The notes beneath the pieces were generated by a model that ran no database searches, was not told where the DNA came from, and was given only the letters and a program-made list of their open reading frames with translations. A DNA stretch of 7,129 nucleotides from Betaproteobacteria bacterium (lineage in GTDB: Bacteria > Pseudomonadota > Gammaproteobacteria > Burkholderiales > Casimicrobiaceae): contig PLYG01000219.1 in assembly GCA_003153335.1 (NCBI GenBank), positions 1,720 to 8,848 of the forward strand, written 5' to 3'. Position numbers and translations under genes: made by a program. Within the stretch, counting starts at the first letter, position 1. Every line of letters starts with the position of its first letter. Shown in pieces: positions 1 through 5,188 of this stretch.

Positions 1-1
1 G

Positions 2-472
2 ATCGCCAAGAACGCCGGGCTGTGGTCGAATGTCGCGGGCGGGCTGATCGGCGGTATCTGGCTGGTCAAGTTGGGCATCAATCGCGGCCTGTGGGTGTTT
101 GGCGTGATCCAGGCCGTGGTGATCCTGGGCTTTGTGTGGCTGGCCGAGGTCGGTCCGAGCAGACTCGTGCTGGGCATCGTGATCGGTTCCGAAGCGTTCG
201 GGGTGGGGCTGGGCACCGCCGCTTTTACCGCGTATATCGCCCGGACGACCGACCCGCGATATACCGCGACACAGTTTGCGCTGTTCACCAGCCTCGCGTC
301 GGTGCCGCGCACCTTTGCCAATGCCTCGACCGGCTATATCGTCGCGCAAACCGGGTGGTTTGGTTTCTTCCTGTTGTGTGCAGTGCTGGCGATCCCGGGT
401 CTGCTGTTGTTGCCCACGGTGGCGCCATGGAACGAACCGCCGCCACCGGGCGTCGAAGCGCCATCGACTTAA
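2..472 (+). CDS. ampG: AmpG-like muropeptide MFS permease, C-terminal part (5' end outside window)
   Basis: This is the last 156 codons of a major-facilitator permease, open from the first bases of the window to TAA at 470-472. By family, AmpG imports anhydromuropeptides released during cell-wall turnover across the inner membrane for recycling. The translation shows four or more hydrophobic stretches: around the GGLIGGIW segment, WVFGVIQAVVILGFVWLA, the VLGIVIGSEAFGVGLG region, and a final FFLLCAVLAIPGLLLL helix. The segment ATQFALFTSLASVPRT, followed by a G-Y-I-V loop and W-F-G-F-F, lines up with the corresponding C-terminal part of E. coli AmpG as I remember it. The tail after the last helix is short and Pro-rich. 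The next gene starts 14 bp downstream, suggesting co-transcription. Another AmpG-like MFS transporter of different substrate is possible; the N-terminal half is not visible. Confidence 0.78.
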   Translation: MAKNAGLWSNVAGGLIGGIWLVKLGINRGLWVFGVIQAVVILGFVWLAEVGPSRLVLGIVIGSEAFGVGLGTAAFTAYIARTTDPRYTATQFALFTSLASVPRTFANASTGYIVAQTGWFGFFLLCAVLAIPGLLLLPTVAPWNEPPPPGVEAPST

Positions 473-473
473 A

Positions 474-480
474 GCAGGTG
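474..480 (+). promoter_or_regulatory. Ribosome binding site that fixes a TTG start for the S41 peptidase
   Basis: A GCAGGTG stretch puts AGG at 476-478, 8 nt before TTG at 487. No ATG lies in this frame near the signal peptide. The only in-frame ATG upstream is at 22, deep inside ampG, and starting there would bury the signal peptide some 155 residues into the protein. The TTG is therefore the best start. A GTG at 478 is possible but overlaps the Shine-Dalgarno bases. Confidence 0.6.
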
Positions 481-486
481 CACGTC

Positions 487-1827
487 TTGCAAACGGTAAA
501 CAAGCTAGTCCTGGCGTTCGCATTGCTGCTGGGTGGCTGCGCGGCGCTGGATCCCCACAATATCCTGTTGCGGAATGTGCGCGATCCCAACCCCGACTTT
601 CAGCTCAATGTGCTGGGCGAATGGGGGCGTACCGCGGCCTTCGACTTTGTCTGGGATACCATCAACCAACGGTATGTGGATCCCGGATTCAACGGCATCG
701 ACTGGCGCGCGATCGGTGCCAGATACCGGGCGCTGGCGATGATCGCGAGGCACGATGACGAATTCTGGGATGTGCTCAATCGAATGACGGGCGAGCTGCG
801 TGACTCGCATACCCGCGTCGAGGTGCCGAAATTCGTGGCGCTGCGCCGCCGTCAGGAGTTCGTGTCGCTGGGCCTCGACATCGGCCGGGTGGAAGGCAAG
901 ATTGTCGTGGTCAGCGTCACGCCGGATTCCGACGCGTACTGGGCCGGCGTGCGTCCCGGGATGGAGGTCGCGCGCATCGACGGCGCACCGGCGGAAGAGC
1001 GCTACGCGCCGGTGTTCGCTGCCGAACGCGAACAGTCGACGCAATGGGCGAAGGAACGGCGCGTATTCCGCACCTTGCTGCTGGGCGAGCCGGATACCAA
1101 ACTCGCGTTTGAAATCATTCGGGCCGATGGCTCGATGCTCGCGGCGACACTCACGCGCAAGGTGATCAGGGCGGCACCGAGCGCGACCGCGCGAAAGCTG
1201 CCCTCGGGCTTTGGCTACATCCGGTTCACCGGCTTTTTCAGGTCGCTGCGCGCGCAAGTGCTGGGCGCGATCCAGACCCAGCGCAGCCTGCCGGGACTCA
1301 TCATCGACTTGCGCAACAACGCCGGCGGCTCGGCCTCGATGGTCGAGGATATCGCCGAACAACTCGTCAAGGAAAAGACCGACGTCGGAACCATCATCAC
1401 CCGTACCGGACAGCCGGTCACCTTGTTCGGCTATCCCGTAGAGAAAATCAAGCGCACGCTGGCCGGTTCGCCGTCTGCCTATGACAAGCCGGTCGTGGTG
1501 CTGGTCAACGCCGGCAGCGCGAGCGCCAGCGAAATGCTGGCTGGCGGACTGCAGGACATCGGCCGCGTCAAGGTGATCGGCCAGCGGAGTTGCGGCTGCC
1601 TGCTCGGCTTTCTCGGCTACGCAACGGTTCCCGGCGGCGCGGAGCTCGCGTATTCGGAAATCGGCATGGTTTCGGCCAAGGGCCATCGCATCGAGCGCGA
1701 AGGTGTGCTTCCCGATATCGAGGTGCCCATCACGCGCGAGGATCTGCGGCTGAATCGCGATCGCACGCTCGAAGCCGCCGAAGACCTGCTGCGTAAGATC
1801 GCGGAGAATCCGGCGACCAAGGGTTAA
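487..1827 (+). CDS. S41-family (C-terminal-processing-like) peptidase, predicted lipoprotein, with Cys at the catalytic Lys position
   Basis: This 446-residue protein starts at TTG 487. Residues 1-18 form a lipoprotein signal with lipobox LGGC, lipidated Cys18, so it should be membrane-anchored on the periplasmic side. A helical region follows (about 30-120, containing GELRDSHTRVE), then a PDZ-like domain (about 124-225, with AGVRPGMEVARIDG at 153-166), then an S41 catalytic domain (about 235-430). Visible family motifs are DLRNNAGG (274-281), SASASE (344-349, nucleophile expected at Ser346) and Asp357. In CtpA/Prc proteases a Lys in the FGKG motif completes the Ser-Lys dyad. Here that stretch reads SCGCLLG, placing Cys371 at the Lys position and a second Cys at 369. 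The protein may use another general base or may be a non-proteolytic binder. Linked 14 bp behind ampG, it probably works in envelope maintenance, which is inferred from context. Confidence 0.88.
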   Translation: MQTVNKLVLAFALLLGGCAALDPHNILLRNVRDPNPDFQLNVLGEWGRTAAFDFVWDTINQRYVDPGFNGIDWRAIGARYRALAMIARHDDEFWDVLNRMTGELRDSHTRVEVPKFVALRRRQEFVSLGLDIGRVEGKIVVVSVTPDSDAYWAGVRPGMEVARIDGAPAEERYAPVFAAEREQSTQWAKERRVFRTLLLGEPDTKLAFEIIRADGSMLAATLTRKVIRAAPSATARKLPSGFGYIRFTGFFRSLRAQVLGAIQTQRSLPGLIIDLRNNAGGSASMVEDIAEQLVKEKTDVGTIITRTGQPVTLFGYPVEKIKRTLAGSPSAYDKPVVVLVNAGSASASEMLAGGLQDIGRVKVIGQRSCGCLLGFLGYATVPGGAELAYSEIGMVSAKGHRIEREGVLPDIEVPITREDLRLNRDRTLEAAEDLLRKIAENPATKG

Positions 1828-1851
1828 CCCGCCGCCTCGGATCATGGATGT
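1825..1851 (+). repeat. Direct repeat copy A, left of msrB
   Basis: Starting at the TAA stop of the S41 gene, the sequence TAACCCGCCGC (1825-1835) is followed 6 nt later by TCATGGATGT (1842-1851). Both blocks recur in the same order at the msrB stop codon (copy B). Copies A and B share TAACCCGCCG, then CGGA (after 3 extra bases in A), then TCATGGATGT (after 18 extra bases in B). Together the copies bracket msrB. Origin by duplication is an inference. Confidence 0.5.
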
Positions 1852-1852
1852 T

Positions 1853-1867
1853 GTGGACGAACTCCAC
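1853..1867 (+). other. Small hairpin after the S41 gene
   Basis: GTGGA (1853-1857) and TCCAC (1863-1867) are perfect inverted repeats around loop CGAAC, extendable by a G-U and a T-A pair. The following sequence is A-rich then T-containing (through about 1881) but has no clean U tract. It is at best a weak terminator for the ampG/S41 unit. A chance 5-bp stem cannot be excluded. Confidence 0.25.
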
Positions 1868-1941
1868 GAAAAGTATTTGTTACGACCTAGGCATATTGCA
1901 TTTGCGGGTCATGGTCCCAACTTTGTAAACACGTACCAACC

Positions 1942-1945
1942 GGAG
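1942..1945 (+). promoter_or_regulatory. Ribosome binding site deciding the msrB start
   Basis: GGAG at 1942-1945 lies 6 nt before ATG 1952. An in-frame ATG at 1844 would add 36 residues that do not resemble MsrB, lies inside direct repeat A, and has no clear Shine-Dalgarno sequence. The shorter start is preferred. Confidence 0.7.
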
Positions 1946-1951
1946 CACGAC

Positions 1952-2347
1952 ATGGAAAAGGTCAAGAAATCCCCAGCCGAGTGGAAGGCGCAGTTGACCA
2001 AGATGCAATACAACGTGACACGCGAACACGGCACCGAGCGAGCATTTACCGGCGAGAACTGGGACAACAAGAACCCGGGCATTTACCGCTGCGTCTGCTG
2101 CGCGCTGGAGTTATTCGACGGCAAGACCAAGTTCGACTCGGGGACCGGCTGGCCGTCATTCTGGGCCCCGGCGCAACCAGAAAACGTCCAGGCCAAGGAA
2201 GACCGCGGTTTGTTCATGCGCCGCACCGAAGTGCTGTGTGCCCGCTGCGACGCGCATCTGGGGCACGTCTTCGATGACGGACCCGATCCGACCGGCTTGC
2301 GCTACTGCATGAACGGGGCGGCGTTGAAGTTCGAGGAAGAGAAGTAA
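1952..2347 (+). CDS. msrB: Peptide-methionine (R)-S-oxide reductase MsrB
   Basis: This 131-residue protein reduces the R epimer of methionine sulfoxide in proteins, normally with thioredoxin as electron donor. It has no signal peptide, so it should be cytosolic. Family landmarks: MQYNVTREHGTERAFTG near the N-terminus; a zinc site formed by Cys47/Cys50 (RCVCC) and Cys96/Cys99 (CARC); DSGTGWPSFW; HLGHVFDDGPDPTG; and catalytic Cys119 in RYCMNGAALKF. The length is normal for a stand-alone MsrB. The resolving Cys of the E. coli-like DSGCGWPSF motif is Thr65 here, as in many homologs, so regeneration must use another Cys or direct reduction. Cys49 is an extra candidate, by inference. No convincing promoter was found. 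A weak pair, TTGCGG (1902-1907) and TGTAAA (1924-1929) with 16-bp spacing, is the best I see. The gene is bracketed by direct repeats A and B and is abutted by a transposase remnant. Confidence 0.95.
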   Translation: MEKVKKSPAEWKAQLTKMQYNVTREHGTERAFTGENWDNKNPGIYRCVCCALELFDGKTKFDSGTGWPSFWAPAQPENVQAKEDRGLFMRRTEVLCARCDAHLGHVFDDGPDPTGLRYCMNGAALKFEEEK

Positions 2348-2386
2348 CCCGCCGCGGACAGAGCAGCGGGAACGCTTCATGGATGT
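2345..2386 (+). repeat. Direct repeat copy B, right of msrB
   Basis: TAACCCGCCGC (2345-2355) starts at the msrB stop codon, and TCATGGATGT lies at 2377-2386. Both are also found in copy A, 520 bp upstream. The extra bases in this copy encode, on the minus strand, conserved residues of the IS91-like transposase C-terminus. Copy B therefore resembles the fuller version and copy A an internally deleted one. Confidence 0.5.
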
Positions 2387-2690
2387 GCGCCAGCAGCATG
2401 GCCCACAGAGAGCGCGTCGCACCAGCGCCTGCACTGCGGCAATGGCGGCCGCAGCAAGCCCAGACGCTGTTTGAAACATCACACCCGCCGCCCCGTCCGT
2501 TGCGCCGCCGGGCGCGAATACCCATCGTGGATGCAGCAGTAAAAGTGTAGGTGCTCGTGTAGGGATGAGCCGAAGCGGTGGATGAAGACCACCGCCTCGA
2601 TGCGTGCCGAGTTGCCGCACCTGGGACGGTGTTCGCGCAAACAGTGTTCCACCACGCGCAGAAAGAGCTGTCCGCTATCGCAACGTCCGT
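2355..2690 (-). pseudogene. IS91-family (HUH/Y2) transposase remnant, frameshifted and internally deleted
   Basis: No single frame is intact, but three minus-strand pieces read in order as an IS91-family transposase. From about 2667 to 2521: LFLRVVEHCLREHRPR, then VVFIHRFGSSLHEHLHF with an HUH-type HLH motif at 2553-2545, then YCC. Next, one frame over from 2521 to about 2411: VFAPGG, VMFQTASGL, AAIAAVQALVRRAL. The shift is explained by loss of one G near 2521-2526. Last, in the third frame from about 2414 to 2355: RSLWAMLLAHIHEAFPLLCP, which belongs to the family's C-terminal region. The part normally lying between the second and third pieces, where I expect the catalytic tyrosines, is missing. 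The expected zinc-finger Cys residues after LLCP are also lost. Faint similarity may extend to about 2745. The element is dead. Motif recognition is from memory of the family. Confidence 0.8.
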
Positions 2691-2727
2691 TCGGGACGCC
2701 GGCGCTGATAGCACAGGGTGCTGGGCG

Positions 2728-2753
2728 GCACGCGGTTGACGGCCACGGTTGAC
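2728..2753. repeat. Imperfect 13-bp tandem duplication
   Basis: Two adjacent 13-bp units (2728-2740 and 2741-2753) match at 10 of 13 positions and both end in CGGTTGAC. They sit at the eroded edge of the transposase remnant. They may be a replication-slippage scar or chance. Confidence 0.35.
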
Positions 2754-3063
2754 AGCGGCAGAGATGTTCGGTCGGTTCATAAAAAAATAAGTCTGCACAT
2801 CGCATGGCTCTTTGCATCGGCGATTTGCAGCACGCTGACATCTTGCCAACAATGTTTCCTGATTGCGTTTTGACGGTATCGCGATAAGCAATCAGCGGAG
2901 CACCGAAATCAAAGATGGTTTCCGATGGCCGCGCAAAACGAAGGGATGAAAGGGAGTGCGCAAATTTTTTGAGGAACTACAATGGGCCCAAGAAAGAGGT
3001 AATTGCCGTTCGGCGATATAACTTCTCGTGCTGGTTCACATTCTTTAGCGGCGATGATCAAGA

Positions 3064-3069
3064 GGGAGG
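3064..3069 (+). promoter_or_regulatory. Strong ribosome binding site for the DUF1800 gene
   Basis: GGGAGG at 3064-3069 lies 5 nt before ATG 3075, and that ATG begins directly with a signal peptide. This argues against an in-frame TTG start at 3003, which would place 24 polar residues before the signal peptide. Confidence 0.8.
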
Positions 3070-3074
3070 TTAGC

Positions 3075-5156
3075 ATGCTATTTCTTCGGCGCTGGATATG
3101 GGTCGCGCTGTGCGTTTTGACGTGTGCGGCACCATCGTTCGCAGCCACGCTGACCCTGGAGGTTACTTCCCCCACGGTGCCTTTGGGCGGCAAGGCCTGG
3201 TTCACCGGCAAGCTTGACGGCAAAGGGATTTTGGTCAATCTTGCGGTCAACGGCATTGCCGGCGGCAACGCCAGTGTCGGATACATCAATTCGCAAAACG
3301 GGCTGTACGAGGCGCCAACCAAGATGCCGTCGACCAACCCGCTGACCGTCACTGCGACTACGACGACCACGCCGATGCAGACAGCGAGCGCGATGTTGAC
3401 ATTGACCGGGCCAGCGATGCCGGTAATTTCCAGCGTATCTCCGCTTACGCTGAATTGCGGTCCCTATACGTTGACAATCAAAGGTGGCGTGTTCTCGACA
3501 GCCTCGGTGGTGTGGGTCAATGGCGAAGCGCGGCCGACTGCTTACGTGTCGAGTACGCAGTTGACGGCCACCGGCACCGCGAGCAGTGCGGGTGCGCTGA
3601 AGGTCGAAGTCGTGAATGCCGGTAATGTCCATTCAATCGTCAACACCCAGGTCCAGGTAGGTACCTGCGGCGGTACAACGCCGCCCGTTACGCCACCACC
3701 GGCTAGCCCACCGCCGGTTTCGCTGCTGCCGGCTGACCCGGCTACCGTTGCTGCGGCACGCTTGCTGGAACAAGCGACGTTCGGCACGAGCGCGGCCGAG
3801 TTCGCGCTGGTCAAGCAGATTGGCGCATCGGCATGGCTGTCGCAGCAACTGGCCTTACCCGCATCGCCGCTGCCGGTAACGAGCGACCTGAATGCGCTGC
3901 GCAGGAATTGGTACATGAATATGGCGTCAGGCCCTGATCAGGTGCGGCAACGAATGGTTTTCGCGCTGTCGCAAATATTTGTCGTGTCGGCCGACAAGAA
4001 TCCATACGGGAACGAGATGCAACCCTGGCTGGTGACCTTGTCGAACAATGCGCTGGGCAATTTTGGCGTGTTGTTGCGCGAAATGTCGCTCAATCCGTCG
4101 ATGGGTAAATACCTCGATATGGGCAACAGCGTGATTCCGACCCCGAACGAAAACTATGCACGCGAAGTGATGCAATTGTTCACGCTCGGGCCGAATCTGC
4201 TGAACCAGGATGGCAGCCTGCAACTGGATGCCGGCGGCAAGCCGATTCCAACCTACGACGAGGCGCGCATCAGCGATTTTGCCAAGGCACTGAGCGGCTG
4301 GACTTATCCCGGCAATAGCACCAGCGGTCTCAATTGGGAGAACTTTACCGGCCCACTGCAGCCACGGGATAACTTTCACGACAAGAGCGCGAAGACTTTG
4401 CTGCTGGGCATGGCGCTGCCGGCCAAGCAGACTGCGCAACAGGATTTCGATGCGGTGATGCAGAACCTGTTCCAGCATCCGAATCTGCCGCCGTTTATCG
4501 CAACCCGCTTGATTCGCGCGTTTGTCACCAGCAATCCGAGTCCGGCATATATCAAACGCGTCGCCGACGTGTTCGCCCACAGCGGCGGCGGGCGCGGCGA
4601 TTTGAAGGCGGCATTGAGCGCAGTGCTGCTTGATCCGGAAGCGCGGATGGATGGCCCGACACTCACGGAGGGGCGGCTGAAGGATCCGATGTTGCATTCG
4701 CTGAGTCTGATTCGGGCGCTCAACGGCACGGTGATCGATCCGTCGAATCTGTTCTGGGATTACTTCCTGATGAGCGAAAAGCTATTGAATTCACCCAGCG
4801 TATTCAACTTCTCCACTCCGATGACGCGCTTGCCGGGTTCGCCGCAATACTATGGGCCTGAGTTCCAGATTTATGCGGCCAGTCTTGCCGTTGCACGCGC
4901 GAATTTCCTGTACGCGTTGCTCAACGGCGACTACAAGTCGATGATTAGCATAGACATCACACCGTTTGTGAGTGTCGCGGCCAATTCGCAAATGCTGATC
5001 AATCTGGTCGACGCCAGCTTGATGCAGGGACGGATGTCGCCCTCAACCGCGCAGGCGATCAATGTCGCGTTGTTCGCTTCGACCGACAATCGCCAACGTG
5101 CGATCACAGCGTTGTATCTGACTGCGATCAGCGCCGAATTCGCGGTGAACGAATGA
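3075..5156 (+). CDS. DUF1800 family exported protein with N-terminal Ig-like and IPT/TIG-like domains
   Basis: This 693-residue protein has a Sec signal peptide at 1-23 (RR, a hydrophobic core, cleavage after SFA). Residues about 24-115 look like a bacterial Ig-like domain (VNGIAGGN, GLYEAPTKMPS, PLTVTAT). Residues about 118-197 resemble an IPT/TIG domain (ISSVSPLTLNCGPYTLTIKG to LKVEVVNAGN). A Pro-rich linker (203-216) precedes the DUF1800 domain, about 220-690, whose hallmarks are RQRMVFALSQIFVVS (from 291) and PNENYAREVMQLFTLG (from 357). The mature protein has only two cysteines, Cys128 and Cys198, bracketing the IPT-like domain and possibly forming a disulfide. No enzymatic residues are known for DUF1800 to my knowledge. 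It is followed by a DUF1501 gene with an ATGA stop/start overlap, a pairing seen in many bacteria. The location is probably periplasmic or extracellular; the function is unknown. Confidence 0.92.
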   Translation: MLFLRRWIWVALCVLTCAAPSFAATLTLEVTSPTVPLGGKAWFTGKLDGKGILVNLAVNGIAGGNASVGYINSQNGLYEAPTKMPSTNPLTVTATTTTTPMQTASAMLTLTGPAMPVISSVSPLTLNCGPYTLTIKGGVFSTASVVWVNGEARPTAYVSSTQLTATGTASSAGALKVEVVNAGNVHSIVNTQVQVGTCGGTTPPVTPPPASPPPVSLLPADPATVAAARLLEQATFGTSAAEFALVKQIGASAWLSQQLALPASPLPVTSDLNALRRNWYMNMASGPDQVRQRMVFALSQIFVVSADKNPYGNEMQPWLVTLSNNALGNFGVLLREMSLNPSMGKYLDMGNSVIPTPNENYAREVMQLFTLGPNLLNQDGSLQLDAGGKPIPTYDEARISDFAKALSGWTYPGNSTSGLNWENFTGPLQPRDNFHDKSAKTLLLGMALPAKQTAQQDFDAVMQNLFQHPNLPPFIATRLIRAFVTSNPSPAYIKRVADVFAHSGGGRGDLKAALSAVLLDPEARMDGPTLTEGRLKDPMLHSLSLIRALNGTVIDPSNLFWDYFLMSEKLLNSPSVFNFSTPMTRLPGSPQYYGPEFQIYAASLAVARANFLYALLNGDYKSMISIDITPFVSVAANSQMLINLVDASLMQGRMSPSTAQAINVALFASTDNRQRAITALYLTAISAEFAVNE

Positions 5157-5176
5157 ACGCGCGACCATTTCACGAC

Positions 5177-5180
5177 AGGG
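5177..5180 (+). promoter_or_regulatory. Ribosome binding site for the internal DUF1501 start
   Basis: AGGG at 5177-5180 lies 8 nt before ATG 5189. The competing ATG at 5153 overlaps the DUF1800 stop (ATGA, 5153-5156). It has only a weak GGTGA upstream and would add 12 polar residues before the Tat signal. I prefer 5189; re-initiation at 5153 by translational coupling remains possible. Confidence 0.55.
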
Positions 5181-5188
5181 ATGCCATC

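Larger units (their letters stand above)
2691..3074. other. Intergenic stretch with no identifiable gene
   Basis: Nothing in this 384-bp stretch can be supported as a gene. The left part (to about 2760) may be the eroded N-terminal region of the IS91-like transposase: minus-strand scraps such as VLSAP resemble the family's VLSxPKRLR segment, but weakly. From about 2780 it becomes AT-richer (a run of A at 2781-2787). It should hold the promoter of the DUF1800/DUF1501 operon. A -10-like TACAAT lies at 2978-2983, but no good -35 is at the right distance. Minus-strand open frames here lack family resemblance. Confidence 0.5.

Noticed and set aside
22..486. Upstream extension of the S41 frame to ATG 22
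   Set aside because: It overlaps ampG in another frame and would bury the lipoprotein signal; its translation there is Arg-rich shadow sequence.
505..1845. 446-codon open frame on the minus strand opposite the S41 gene
   Set aside because: It mirrors the S41 gene almost completely. Such long antisense frames are common opposite GC-rich genes, and its translation shows no family motifs.
1844..1951. Longer MsrB start at ATG 1844
   Set aside because: The added 36 residues do not resemble MsrB. A good GGAG lies before ATG 1952, and the resulting length fits the family.
2348..2370. Hairpin CCCGCCGC / GCAGCGGG as msrB terminator
   Set aside because: It has a C-A mismatch and no U tract, and the same bases are explained by the transposase remnant.
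2214..2891. 225-codon minus-strand frame as an intact gene
   Set aside because: Only scattered parts match a transposase, and the matching parts switch frame. The left end also overlaps msrB. It is a pseudogene region, not a working gene.
3001..3074. Possible riboswitch or leader RNA before the DUF1800 gene
   Set aside because: Only a tiny GCC-GTTC-GGC stem is visible; no known riboswitch core could be recognised.
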